Shown here: positions 49,530 to 59,843 of the stretch, piece by piece
Layout of the letters: every line of letters begins with the position of its first letter
Position numbering within the stretch: position 1 is the stretch's first letter
Assembly (NCBI GenBank): GCA_963377175.1
Contig: CAUJNA010003779.1
Coordinates: 219,391-283,390 of the forward strand
DNA from: Effrenium voratum
Lineage: Eukaryota; Sar; Dinophyceae; Suessiales; Symbiodiniaceae
Reading direction: 5' to 3'
Length of the DNA: 64,000 bases
The notes under the pieces: generated by a model
What the model was told of the DNA's origin: nothing
The model's input: only the letters and a program-made list of their open reading frames with translations
Databases searched by the model: none
Program-made: the position numbers and the translations under genes

Positions 49530-50860
49530 GTGTCGTGCCAGTCTGTTCTTGGTTGTTTACGCTCTCTGTTCAGATTGCATCCCGACTTGACAAATACGCA
49601 GGGCAGTGTGCTGCCCTTTCGGCTCAGCCCACAGCATGGCTCTCGAATTGGTGAAGCAGCAAACCCAGGACCATGCCAATTCCAAGATTTTCGTTTGTGT
49701 GTACTCAATCCCACAGCCGTGTTTCGCAAGGCGCCTGCTTTTGATAAGCTTAACGCACATGTGTTGTTTCTTGCTGAGACATCCGCTACGACAACCGCAC
49801 AAGAACTGGAAACACGGGAGCTACATAAGTTTGCTTTTGGAGTTCATTGGGGACATGCGGTGCAGCCATGTAAGAGTGACTACGCGTTGCCTAACTCAGC
49901 TAAGCGTGGCAAGGCAGCGGGTGTTGCCATCGCATCTCAGTTGCCGTTGCGGAGGGTGCAACCCCCAGTGCCGGTGGAGTGGGATAAGACTTGCCGCTAT
50001 GCTGAGACGTGGGTTCGGATGGGATCGTTGCAGGTACTCTCGATCGTGGTGTACGCTTTCGTAGACGGGCCCCACTCTGTTACTAAGAACGCGATGCTAC
50101 TTGCATTTGCGTGCCAACTTTGTAGGTCTTGTGTAACCATTTCAGGTGATTTCAACAAGTCACTTGCGCATGCGCCCACATGGGCTAACCTACAGCAGCT
50201 TGGGTTTGTGGATACATTGCAGCTCGCGCGGCAAAGGTGGCCTCACCAAGTGGCCCCCACCTGTGGTGGCGCTACTTGGAATGATACGCTTCTTGCGCGG
50301 GGCACACTTATGTCATATTTGCAAGACGCTGTGGTACTGACAGATCACGCGTTTGGCCCTCATTTGCCCTTCGTCGTTACATTTCGTGTGCCGTGTCAGA
50401 CTCTTGCCCGCCATGTGTGGCAACTCCCACGTGACTTCACGCTATTGCCAATCAATAAAGAAGATATTGCTCGCAGATACCAGTCACCCCCGTTTGAACC
50501 GCCACCTGCTCAGCCCGATGGTGAGTGGCACGCTCACAGGCTGAGTATGTGGAGCCAAGCATGTGAGGCCGCGGCGGCCCTTTCGTTGCCGGTCTCGGCT
50601 GACAACGGTGATGACCCTTCCTCACTGCCTGCGCAGTTCGCAGGGCGCTGTCGCCCGCCGGTTTTCAAACGCAGACAAGCACCAGCGCTGGTCAGGCTGT
50701 GTGCCGATGACTTTGCTAACCCGCCTTGTGATGCTGCTTCCTTTGATGTGACCTTAACTACAAGACAGCTGAGACTGGCACCAGTGAGACCCGCAGATTG
50801 CAAATGCTGCAAGAATGGAAAGCCATTAAAAGGGCCAAAGGGTTTAAAATGTCTTTTGCT
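49530..50860 (+). CDS. LINE 2 AP-like endonuclease
   Basis: Open frame of 469 codons from 49530; real similarity starts a little later at GSRIGEAANPGPCQFQ (NPGP at 49662-49673). Endonuclease motifs are LCVLNPTAVF, VLFLAETSAT (Glu), SIVVYAFVDGP, VTISGDFNKSLAHAPTW (Asp-Asn) and VVLTDHAFGPHLPFVVTF (Asp-His, intact here). The residues after about 50860 are out of frame: the true continuation is EWKAIKRAKGFKMSFANWAV in the next frame. It would nick host DNA to start target-primed reverse transcription. Confidence 0.8.
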
Positions 50861-51310
50861 AATTGGGCTGTTCTCCATACCGGTTGCTGGTTTGAGAACC
50901 CATCTACAGCTCTTGCGCTGCATTGGGTATCTGATTTGATCCTTCTGGTCAAGGGCCAACTTGACGAGTGCAGAGATGAAAATCTTGGTACTATGCTTAC
51001 CTATGATTGGCAGTGTGATGGTGGTCGGCTTACTTGTAGCATGCTTAAGCCTAGGGCTGCCTCTACGCTTTGCCATCTTGCATACCAACACAGTCTGCCC
51101 TACGTGGCATTGCGTGCGGGCGCAAAGCAGGCACCTCGAATTCGGGTGATGCGATCGCATGACCTGATTGCTGGGGATGCCATTTGTTTTTCCGGTGTCA
51201 GTGTTACTGTCCTCAGTGTTGATGGAGATGTGCTCACACTCTCCGCAATGCCCGCAGAGGCGCTGGCCTCGGGTCATTTTACGGTGAGGAGTGGACTGCC
51301 TCGCCACTGA
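50810..51310 (+). CDS. LINE 2 linker region
   Basis: The frame continues the endonuclease protein: MLQEWKAIKRAKGFKMSFAN, CWFENPSTALALHWVSDLIL, GAKQAPRIRVMRSHDLIAGD and VTVLSVDGDVLTLSAMPAEA. This segment lies between endonuclease and RT. A beta-rich part at its end is conserved in style but not a domain I recognise. It overlaps the RT frame start by 20 bases. Confidence 0.6.
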   Translation, partial: QEWKAIKRAKGFKMSFANWAVLHTGCWFENPSTALALHWVSDLILLVKGQLDECRDENLGTMLTYDWQCDGGRLTCSMLKPRAASTLCHLAYQHSLPYVALRAGAKQAPRIRVMRSHDLIAGDAICFSGVSVTVLSVDGDVLTLSAMPAEALASGHFTVRSGLPRH

Positions 51311-52443
51311 AGTTGCTGATCAGCTTGAGAGGGCTTGGGTTCCTTTCTGGCAAAGAGATCCGGCTGAATTTCAAACTGATGGTTCTAATTGGGAGGATGC
51401 CCTTGCCTTGTGCAGACAGCACGCTGCCCGACTCGACGAATGGCAGAGTGCGCAGGCCATCGCTAGAACTAAGCCTTTCTCCGCCAAAGGAGCGTGTGGC
51501 TGGTCTCGTAGGGAGCTGGCCTCCCTGCCCCCCCAAGCGTTGGCTGACCTTTGTGAAATCTTTTCAAGTTTGACACAGAGTGCTGCTTGGCCTGACTGGT
51601 TGGTCACGGCCCGAACTGTTTTCCTCTTGAAAGACCCGGCGATGCCGGCACGTTCTACCACAAGGCCTATCACCATTTTCCCCCTGCTTTTCCGCCTGTG
51701 GACCAAGGTTTGGGTGTCCGAGTTGCTTCAGCGCCTTGACGCAGTTTTGCCTGTATCAATCACTGGAGGATTGCCAGGACGCTCGACAACAGACGTTTAC
51801 TGGCCTTTGCAGCTTAAGATTGAACAATCATTGCTTGAAGATGGGATGGGCACTCGATTTGGCTTTGTCCTCGATCTTACTAAATGTTTTAACTTGCTGA
51901 GCCGATACCTGGCTGTTGAACTGCTCAAATTGGCGGGGCTGCCTGCCTGTATTGCCCATGCCTGGAAGGCGGCGATGTTCCGTTGTGTGAGGGTGCTGCA
52001 AGTTTGTGGGCACAGCTCCACACCCGTCCCATCTACAACGGGTGTTGCAGAAGGCGATCCCGCCGGGCCTTCTTGTCATGATCCTCGTTGCCACGGTGTG
52101 GACACGCATGCTTGCCGCCGAACACGCCGCCCTGGAGCCTTTTGCATTTGCGGACAATTTAGAGGTTACTACTGCTTCCTTCCCTGCGGCTGTGGCAGCT
52201 GTTGAGGCTAACCGCAAGTTTCATATGGCCATGCGCAACCAAATCAATTATAGTAAGAGCTGGTGTTGGGCAACGACTAAGGAAGGTAGAGCAAGTTGGC
52301 ACGCCTTCTTGCTCACTCTGCCTGTTGATCGTAGGTTTCCGGTTAGAAATGAAGGTGTCGATCTTGGTGCTCAGATGTCGTACACCAAGAGAAACGCAGC
52401 CATTTCGGTCAGCGGTGCTGTCGGTCGGCCTTTTCGGGGTTGA
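51291..52443 (+). CDS. LINE 2 reverse transcriptase, divergent catalytic motifs
   Basis: The first frame has LVTARTVFLLKDPAMPARST, TTRPITIFPLLFRLWTKVWV, RFGFVLDLTKCFNLLSRYLA (motif A: D..K.F-N) and PSTTGVAEGDPAG (motif B: E-G for Q-G). After a one-base shift near 52065 the second frame gives LLVMILVATVWTRML and PFAFADNLEVTTAS (motif C: A-D-N for A-D-D). All three substitutions also occur in LINE 1. The finger and palm layout is otherwise standard for the R1/I-like LINE RTs. Confidence 0.8.
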
Positions 52444-54695
52444 AGGAAATTTTCCTGCGCGTGATAAACTTCATGAACTTCGATTGGCCATTGGCTTTTG
52501 CTCTGACTGGCTTTGACTCTCGCAAAAAGGGGCAGCATTCTGGTAATGCGTGGGTTGCCTGCTCAACCTTGGCTGACTTTAATCTTGACCCCACTTTTGA
52601 GTGTTCTAAGCTTGTCTTGAAGAACATTATTTTTTGGGCAAAAAAGGACCCGGCGTTGGCTGGCGTCGCCTGGGATCTTGCTAACTGCTACCAGCGTGCT
52701 AGCGATGCGAACCAGCCAATGCGCCGGCTCAACGGACCCGGTCACGCACTATGGACAACCTGTCAAGCGCTTGGATGGAAACTTCAGTCTGACTTGAAGT
52801 TCACCGACACCCGTGGCATTTGCTATACGCTGAGAACCTTGTCCAGCTCAGAAATCGTCGACATATTGGCGGCTGCTTGGCCTGATGTCGTGTTGACACA
52901 GCTGCTCAAAAGAAAGACCTTCTCGAACTTAGACAGCTTTCACCCGCAACGCACTGGTTGTGTGTTACGCGGATGTCATGAAGGACACCGCAAAACTTTG
53001 ACGGGGATGCTCCTGGGAACACACAGCTCTGTTGAACAAAGGAAGCGTTGGCAGCAGTCAGCGCAACTCCTTTGTCCGCTTTGTTCTTTGGCAGAAGACA
53101 CGGTCATGCACACTGTCCTTGATTGCCAAAAGCTTGCGCTTGCGCGTGAGGGTTGGACTGATTTTCTCGGTAGGATGTCTCGTAATGACGAATTACTTTT
53201 TAGCTTCCCCTCGGTGCCTGCTACCCATTGGGATGACGTTGTTGCTAAAGTGTTGTGGGATCTCCGGTTGCCAACGCCTTCTTTCACCGCCGATTGCATT
53301 GGCGACCGCTTTTGTTTTACCGATGGGTCTTGCGACGTTTTGCACACGTGTTCGCATCCTGTTGCCGCGTGGAGTATTGCTCTTGAAGCTGCAGCTACGC
53401 CGACAGAGCGGGCCATTCTTGGTCATCTGGCAGTGAGAGACACAGAGTCGGTGACATCGCGGTGCGCCGTATTGCAGTGCGGGAATGTGCCGCGAAAACA
53501 AAACGTCAACAGAGCTGAAGTTTCAGCCCTTGCTGTCTTCTTCCGTGCGCACCCATCGGTCACTGTGTACACGGATTCTCAATACGCTAAGACCATTATT
53601 GGTGCAGTCGTTGGTAATCCTGACGCCAGAATGTTCCACAGAGCTAAGAACTTTGATTTGATTTCGCACATCTGTGAAACTTTTAGGGAGACTCCTGCTA
53701 GACCTCGGGTCAGGTGGATTGGCAGTCATCAGACTCCAGAGCAGCACTTTTCGCCTGAGTACAATTTGGCCATCATCGGCAATACTGTGGCTGACACAGC
53801 TGCTAACTTTGCCCGACGTTGCTCGCCACAAGACTTGCTCCAGCCTGTTATGGCGGCTCGTGCCGAGGTGAGAGCGCATACTGACCGATGCACGAAGCTC
53901 ATGGCTTGTGTTGCTGAGCTTTCCGAAGCTAAGTGGGTTGAACAGTCGAAACTTGCAAAGCAGGGCCCTCGTGGTGCTCTGGCCCCCGAAGTGGACCTGC
54001 CTGAGGTCAACCATGAGCATGCTAGCCGGTGGGTACGTGCCCGTGAGGCGCTACGCCGCGTTGGTGTAGGTTATCTTGCACGTGACTTGCCTGAGGTCAC
54101 TCCTGATCTCCATCCTTTCCTGTACAGGGGTGTTGACTACATGAGAGTGCTGCACGCTTGGGTCTCTAGCTTGACTTGGCCGCCAGCGCCTGTAGATCGT
54201 GACCCTGGCATTAACCTGGTTGAGTTGTGGACTAACTTCCGAATCGTTACACAGGAAACAGTGCCAGTCAATACTGGCACTAAAAATGTGCCTGTGTACA
54301 AGACGCGTCGCCATGCCCCTGCCTTGTTTCTGCAGGCAGGAGATGTTGATACTGTGCTTCGCAACTTTCGCAACAGCCTTGCGGCTTTGCAGAAACTGAA
54401 TGGTTCCTCCTTGTTTCCCTGTGAACTTGTGCCTAACTGTGCCGCGCTGAAAGCAGCCTATGGGATGACGGTGTCGGCTGGCCTTCTAATCCGACCGAAC
54501 ATGCTGCAGCTTGAGGCTACTTTTGGTGCTGTCGATGCCGCGTGTCGTGCACAGAATGCACACCATCATTTGACAGTGCTGCCTTGCATTCCTTGCATGG
54601 AGCCCACTGTTGTAGTGGTGCCTTCCCCTGACGATGACCCACTTCAAACTTCTTCGCGCCACGAGCGATTCAAGAAGCGTGCCAGAGGGGCCTAG
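52440..54695 (+). CDS. LINE 2 zinc knuckle, RNase H and C-terminal extension
   Basis: An intact 751-codon frame. After the RT connection region, CPLCSLAEDTVMHTVLDC is the zinc knuckle (about 53078-53131). RNase HI motifs follow: DRFCFTDGSCDVLH (Asp), NVNRAEVSALAVFF (Glu), VTVYTDSQYAKTII (Asp) and VRWIGSHQTPEQ with IIGNTVADTAANFA (His and last Asp). The final 250 residues contain NLVELWTNFRIVTQETVPVN and LQAGDVDTVLRNFRNSLAAL, related to the LINE 1 extension, and end in a basic tail (RHERFKKRARGA). The ATG at 52440 is probably not a true start; the frame continues the RT by frameshift. Confidence 0.85.
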   Translation: MKEIFLRVINFMNFDWPLAFALTGFDSRKKGQHSGNAWVACSTLADFNLDPTFECSKLVLKNIIFWAKKDPALAGVAWDLANCYQRASDANQPMRRLNGPGHALWTTCQALGWKLQSDLKFTDTRGICYTLRTLSSSEIVDILAAAWPDVVLTQLLKRKTFSNLDSFHPQRTGCVLRGCHEGHRKTLTGMLLGTHSSVEQRKRWQQSAQLLCPLCSLAEDTVMHTVLDCQKLALAREGWTDFLGRMSRNDELLFSFPSVPATHWDDVVAKVLWDLRLPTPSFTADCIGDRFCFTDGSCDVLHTCSHPVAAWSIALEAAATPTERAILGHLAVRDTESVTSRCAVLQCGNVPRKQNVNRAEVSALAVFFRAHPSVTVYTDSQYAKTIIGAVVGNPDARMFHRAKNFDLISHICETFRETPARPRVRWIGSHQTPEQHFSPEYNLAIIGNTVADTAANFARRCSPQDLLQPVMAARAEVRAHTDRCTKLMACVAELSEAKWVEQSKLAKQGPRGALAPEVDLPEVNHEHASRWVRAREALRRVGVGYLARDLPEVTPDLHPFLYRGVDYMRVLHAWVSSLTWPPAPVDRDPGINLVELWTNFRIVTQETVPVNTGTKNVPVYKTRRHAPALFLQAGDVDTVLRNFRNSLAALQKLNGSSLFPCELVPNCAALKAAYGMTVSAGLLIRPNMLQLEATFGAVDAACRAQNAHHHLTVLPCIPCMEPTVVVVPSPDDDPLQTSSRHERFKKRARGA

Positions 54696-54849
54696 GGCTG
54701 GTGCTTCGGCATTAGGTCCTTGGCGTTGATACTCCCGACTTAGTGCCTAAGGTGCTGGGTTCGTGGTTGTTTTGTCAAGTAGTGGCTTGCGTCACAACAG
54801 CGGGCGCTTGTCAGACAATAACAAAAAAAATTCAAGTGGTGGGTGGGTG

Positions 54850-55150
54850 GGTACGGGTTTTTGCCATGCGCGTTGTGCATTCGCCTGAAACAGACCCACC
54901 CCGTTGCACTCCCACCCGTTTCAACGAATGTTAAGCCTACCCCTGTGCCTAGAGGCACCGGGACTCCAGAGCAAGCCCCATAGCATCGTGTGAAAAAGCA
55001 TAGCGCTATCTGATGTGATGTGCAATGTTTGTTGAGCACGGAAGGCCAGCATGTGTCACGCGTTTTCGTTATGCGTGATATGTTTTCCAGTTTGTGTGTT
55101 GATAATGTGCTGAGTGGTTATCAACCGTGCGGTCAGCTAAAGGTGAAATA
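54850..55150. other. Stretch without a supported gene
   Basis: Begins with a GGTGGGTGGGTGGGTACGGG run. No coding or repeat signal beyond that. Confidence 0.5.
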
Positions 55151-55271
55151 AGAGCCATGTCAAAGTCCTGAGCCTGACAAATTTTGTCCGCACCTTGCAT
55201 GTCCGCCTGTTGGTGTGATTCTTCTCTAGGGAGCGAACAACCCCAACACCCGTTCTCTGAAGAATCTTCCA

Positions 55272-55481
55272 GTGCCTTTGTACATCTTGAGGATATTGGC
55301 ACCTATCAAACCTCTTTGGGCTTTGCAGTGGTGGGAGGCAAGGGATGCCGTAGCTGCCCTGCATGCTCGCAAGGCCTTTTGCGCGAGCTTGGCTGCAGGC
55401 ATCCACGGCAATGCCCCAGTTTCTGTGGACATGTCTGGCACAACAGCTTTCCCAGGCGAGGGCAGTGAGGGCAGTGGATGA
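55272..55481 (+). CDS. Possible small ORF upstream of ATPase copy 1
   Basis: The frame PLYILRILAPIKPLWALQWW then EARDAVAALHARKAFCASLA is helix-like. In copy 2 (59844-60071) the same frame continues as GIHGNAQFLWTCLAQQLSQA and RAVRAVDEPRKLLQ because one C is missing from a CCCC run; copy 1 shifts at that point. The copy 2 version looks more protein-like, so copy 1 may carry the error. Unknown function, unproven. Confidence 0.3.
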   Translation: MPLYILRILAPIKPLWALQWWEARDAVAALHARKAFCASLAAGIHGNAPVSVDMSGTTAFPGEGSEGSG

Positions 55482-56166
55482 GCCACGGAAGCTGTTGCAA
55501 TGACGTGAGGCATCAGCAGCGACCCACGAACTGTCTTATTACGCCGGGTGAAGACAAAGCCTGCCAGTGGATATGCAAGCGAACAGTTCATCGCTTTCAC
55601 AGGCCATGACAGCCTATGCATGTTGCGGTGGTGGTAGGACCGTGGCACCCATCATGGCATTGTCACTTCAGACGTGCCATGACGCAGGCATCTTTGACTT
55701 CAGCCCCTTGCTTGTGGGCCGCAATCCGGATGCAAGAAAGGGGCACAAGACTCAGAGTTGGAGAATCTGCAGCATTTTGTGAAGGCCAGATGCGCATATC
55801 AAGCAGCACATCGACAGCTTTCGCTTCACCAACCACTCCTTGTTCAACTCCTTTTTTATCAGCCGACATTTGTAGTGAAGGGCGGGCCATTTTTGTGGCA
55901 TGCGACCAGGGAAGATTTCGGGAAAGTTTGCTAAGCCTGAACCGCTCAGCAAATATGCTAGGCATGTTGTCTTCCTGTTTCATGGTGTGGGCTGTCCTGA
56001 TGCAGAGAATCAGACTTGTCAAGCTTAGGCTGTTTTATCTGCTACGCCTTGTTGCAGAAAAATGCTGTTGCTCAAGATGCGCAACCAGGACATGGAGACA
56101 TAAATGAAGCAGAACCAAGACGTAGAGACATCGAGTGAGATTTGCCAATAAGTTGCCACTTAGAAG

Positions 56167-57351
56167 TTGCAAAAAAATGCAAATCCTCCGCGTAGGTTCC
56201 TCATGGCTTCCAGAGCTGTTGCGTGGCTTCGCGCTAATGCAGCAGCGCTGGGCGTTGGGATGCCCGTTGTCGGCGTTATTGGCTGCTATGCTTGGAATGC
56301 CACGGAGACCCAGCGCATGGCGCGACAAATCTGCAAGGGACATTTCCAACCAGATGCTCTTGCAGACTACGAGGAAAGGTTTTGCCTTTTTGACAGAAAC
56401 ATGATGGAGAATGCTCAGATGGTTGGCCTGGTTGGATTGAAATCCACAGGGAAGTCCAGCACTCTGTCGCACTTCCTGAGAGAGAGGCCAAATCCCTTCC
56501 ACCTGAAGCTCAAGGACGGCAACCTCTACGACGCGCTGCATCAGAAGCTGAAAAAGGCCGTCCTTTGTCTCCCCTTCTTGGCCGACCGTCTCCGGTGGGA
56601 CGCTGCGAAGACCAGTGAGGACATTGTCATCGAAGTCTTTAAGCTGGTGCAGGAGCAGACAGGCTCGCCGGTGCAGCTCGGGGTGGATGTGGTGTTGAAC
56701 CCCATGATATTGCCTTTAGAGGCGGCAGACAAAGCAGTGAAGACTGTGCAGAATTTGTTTTTGCCAACGCCGAGCTCAGTTCCAATTTTCAGCTCAATCA
56801 ACATCATCATGCTGGTGAAGGATGTGAAGTGGCTTTGTGCCGATGAGAGGGTGGCTTCGGCAGTCATAGCATCCAGCGAGGGCTTGGAGCTTCTGAGTGT
56901 GAATGAGCCAAGGCTTGAGAAGCTGATGGCAGAGGAAATGCCACTCGAGAAAGCCAAGGACTACCTCCAGCACATCCACGCCAGGGACTACAGGGACGAG
57001 ATGCTCAGGAAAATCCCACGAACCTTCAGTAGCCTTCAACGATTCAAGACAGCACAGGACAAGGAGGACTTTTGCCAGAAGCAGATGGAGGCGTGGATGC
57101 TGTCAGTCAAGGAATCTAAAGGGCACTGCTCCCACGAAGGCAAGGATGGAGGTCTCACGGCCGCCAAAGCCCTCTACCGCAAAGCGCTCGGCGGAGCAGT
57201 CGACTATGACGACATTTGCCAGCACTGCACAGATCAGCAGAACTTCACGGCGAATTTCGTGAGACCCAACCTCTTTACCCCCACCGCAGGTGCGTACAAG
57301 TTGCAATTCGATTGTGTAGCCGAGGCAGCGAAGGCTGTGTTCGGCCTGTGA
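56167..57351 (+). CDS. P-loop ATPase, STAND/archaeal-ATPase-like, copy 1
   Basis: Intronless 394 codons. ATG at 56203 (MASRAVAWLRANAAALG) is an alternative start. A hydrophobic segment (residues about 28-42, GVGMPVVGVIGCYAW) suggests an N-terminal membrane anchor. Walker A is VGLVGLKSTGKSSTLSHFLR (GLKSTGKS at 90-97), followed by FHLKLKDGNLYDALHQKLKK. The region SINIIMLVKDVKWLCADERV probably contains the beta strand of sensor or Walker B type, though a clear DD/DE is missing. LEKLMAEEMPLEKAKDYL follows. Overall it resembles P-loop ATPases of the archaeal ATPase/STAND group. Role unknown; the paralogue lies 4,568 bp downstream. Confidence 0.75.
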   Translation: MQKNANPPRRFLMASRAVAWLRANAAALGVGMPVVGVIGCYAWNATETQRMARQICKGHFQPDALADYEERFCLFDRNMMENAQMVGLVGLKSTGKSSTLSHFLRERPNPFHLKLKDGNLYDALHQKLKKAVLCLPFLADRLRWDAAKTSEDIVIEVFKLVQEQTGSPVQLGVDVVLNPMILPLEAADKAVKTVQNLFLPTPSSVPIFSSINIIMLVKDVKWLCADERVASAVIASSEGLELLSVNEPRLEKLMAEEMPLEKAKDYLQHIHARDYRDEMLRKIPRTFSSLQRFKTAQDKEDFCQKQMEAWMLSVKESKGHCSHEGKDGGLTAAKALYRKALGGAVDYDDICQHCTDQQNFTANFVRPNLFTPTAGAYKLQFDCVAEAAKAVFGL

Positions 57352-57828
57352 ATGCCCATTGTCCATTTGAAGGTGGCAACCTGAGATGCAACTGTAAGTC
57401 TGAACAGGTCATGTTGAGGGACAACAGTGCACGTGAAGAGCAGAGAGACTCAAAAGCGTGGGCATCAGCATCAGAGCGCACGGTGCTTTTGTAAGTGAAA
57501 AATATCAATACGAATCACTGTTTCCAGCAACCACCCGAATCAGCAAATCGTTTCCAGCATGCCGATGGTGCCTGACCTCCCACAGCTGCACGGGCAACTG
57601 CTGTGCTGCAGCTTAACCAAGGACACATGATGTGGGAGAGGTGAAGCAGGAGGTGGTTTTTGAGTCTCTGGTGGCTGCTGTGGTTTCATGTCAGCCAGGC
57701 AGTTCTCAACACGTTCGACAAGGGAGTGGCTTCCTTCCGTGATGTGCACAGCATTGAAAGCGTAGCCACCTCAGTCGCATCCCAATACACACGTACATGC
57801 ACACATACACACACACACACAGAGACAA

Positions 57829-58500
57829 CGAGACCACTACAAAACAGCAGTGAATACTGGCACCTGAAAGGCAGCCACGTTATAAGCGATGCCTGAACAA
57901 TGCGCTTCCTGCATGTGTTGCTGCCTCATCTTTTCGCGATCACCACCAGGACCCGACCACTTGTCAAGTGTGTCAAGTGCGAAGTTTGGCCCGAGGGCAC
58001 CCAGCGTCACGTGGCTTATGAAGAGAGGTTTGCCCAGAAAACCCTTGGACCGTTTAGCGTTTGGCAAATCCAGGGATAGCCTGCCAGCCTCCTTTTCGGT
58101 TCTCTGAGCAGTGCAAGCTTGCCACTTGGGTTTTGGCCGTGCTTCAGCTGAGATGCATTGGCGTCAAGTCGGCAGGACCCAATTTTCAGTCCCAACGACG
58201 AGTCGGTCACACAGCTACGCACTCGGCTAGAGGCGGTCACGGGGCAGGTAGCGGTAGCGGAGTGTGTTGTTTGTTTATTTGTTTTGTTTTGTGTTGGGTT
58301 GTGTTGTGTTTTGTTTGTTTGTTTTTGTGTGTGTGTGTGTTTGCGCGCATGCAAAATAAGCGGAGCTCTGCAGTTCAAAGCTCCTCATATTGACTGGCTG
58401 ATCGAATCTGAGTTGATCATCTGACTTTTACCTGCCCATAATGCTGAACATTTTTATTTTGAAGGGTGGTGAGTTTGTCATATCACAGATGTGCTGACGC
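57829..58500. other. Spacer with T/G-rich simple sequence
   Basis: No gene. At about 58258-58350 a T/G-rich tract (TTTGTTTTGTTTTGTG, then GTGTGTGTGTGTG) is present. Confidence 0.6.
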
Positions 58501-58504
58501 TGTG

Positions 58505-58801
58505 AGGAGACCCTGGCCAAGCAAGAGCCATGGTTGCAAGGGATCTTGGAGGCCTTAGAGAGTTTCAAGGACAGTCTTTCATGCTTCTTGGAAGTGCCAT
58601 CCCGCAACACGCACTTGCCTTTGCAGGACGTTGTGGTCATGGACAAAGAGGCCTTTGCATTCTTTGCCGAGATTTCGCTCTTGAAGGGAATTTCCACTGG
58701 GGTCCTTCTCAAAGGCGGTTTGTTCGAATTCTCAACGAATATCTGCCAAGCTTGGTCCCTCATTCAACTCAACGACCATCTCCTGAGGAGCCTCCCTCAG
58801 C
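58505..58801 (+). CDS. Candidate orphan exon, function unknown
   Basis: After a possible acceptor (CGCTGTGAG) the frame reads TLAKQEPWLQGILEALESFK, DSLSCFLEVPSRNTHLPLQD, VVVMDKEAFAFFAEISLLKG and FEFSTNICQAWSLIQLNDHL, then meets a GT donor (CTCAGCG/GTGCGG) just before a stop. Composition and helix pattern strongly suggest real protein. The next exon may be in the 58.8-58.97 kb frame (SLSEWIFFWGAQLCCFISGF), which looks membrane-like. Family not recognised. Confidence 0.45.
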
Positions 58802-58989
58802 GGTGCGGGCCATGATCAAGGAGAGGAAGGAGTGTGGGCCCTGGATTTCGAAAGCATGCAGCCTGAGTGAGTGGATCTTTTTTTGGGGGGCACAACTCTG
58901 TTGCTTCATCAGCGGCTTCCAGTTTTTCCATGCTCCAGTGACGCGCGAAAGGGCGTGCGAAAAGGGTTTGATCAAATAATGCTTGATGC

Positions 58990-59720
58990 CCCACTTCCAT
59001 TTGCTTAGGGATATTTTCTATTTCCTGGAAGCACCCATACTCAATCACCCACTCAAAGGTGCAGTGGTGACTTCCATTTTCAATTTACTAATTCCTTTCT
59101 GTGAACGGGATCTGGTCAAATCATCGAATCCGCAACGATGCGTCAGGTTCTGCCTCCGGTGAAGCAAGTGAATCTCAAGATCAGATCGCGTGCTTCAGGG
59201 TGGGGCGCTTTTTCTTTTTGCACACGGGTTGTGAACATTCCAATTGCGTTCTGAGGACAGGCGAGGAAAGAAAGAACCAAATTGGATCATTCCTGTTCGC
59301 GGCGGGCCGCCCTACGAGGGTGACGTGCGGTGGAAGGCTGCGCGTTCACTGTTGTTGATGCTGGCTGCAGAGGTGAATTTGGTGAGCGAGTTTGCCTGAC
59401 CTGACTTGGAGCTCTCTTTGGCCATGTGCTTGTGGGTCACGTTCAAAGAATCACGAGGCTGTCTATTCTGTCATAGCGCCGGTCATTGCCATGTGCAGGC
59501 TGCAAAACGTCAAGTCGGTTGTCGCAGGGCTGTCAGGGCCTTGGGTTTTTGGGCCCTCCAGGCGCAGCGCTCAGCACCGCATTTTGCGCAGCTTGGCCCT
59601 TGAGGTTGTGATTATCAAGTCGCCAGTGAGCCGGCACTGGTGACTGTCAGCTTCACGCCGACGGCTTCGAAGCACTTCGCATTCTGGACAACCCAAACAG
59701 AGACATGTCAAAGAACAGAG
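58990..59720. other. Stretch without a supported gene
   Basis: Short frames only, some protein-like fragments but none sustained. Confidence 0.5.
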
Positions 59721-59843
59721 AATGAGCCATGTCAAAGTCCTGAGCCTGACAAATTTTGTCCGCACCTTGCATGTCCGCCTGTTGGTGTGATTCTTCTCTG
59801 AGGAGCGAACAACCCCAACACCCGTTCTCTGAAGAATCTTCCA

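Larger units (their letters stand above)
48140..54840 (+). mobile_element. Long LINE-type retrotransposon 2
   Basis: Plus-strand element of about 6.7 kb with the domain order of LINE 1: ORF1-like region, NPGP motif, AP endonuclease, RT, zinc knuckle, RNase H, C-terminal extension. Frameshifts separate four long frames. It interrupts the penton-like gene. The 3-prime end lies near 54820-54840, where ACAATAACAAAAAAAATTC may be a degenerate A-tail. No clear target duplication was found; borders are approximate. Confidence 0.85.
55152..57828. repeat. Segmental duplication, copy 1
   Basis: About 2,677 bp matching 59724-62399 at very high identity in the same orientation. It starts at GAGCCATGTCAAAG and ends in a CA microsatellite followed by AGAGACAA. 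It contains an upstream region of about 1 kb, a 394-codon ATPase gene and about 470 bp of 3-prime sequence. Confidence 0.95.

Noticed and set aside
55616..56107. 163-codon plus frame and the 119-codon minus frame in the same place, upstream of the ATPase
   Set aside because: Conserved in both duplicates simply because the DNA is duplicated; the two strands overlap and neither shows domain-like sequence.
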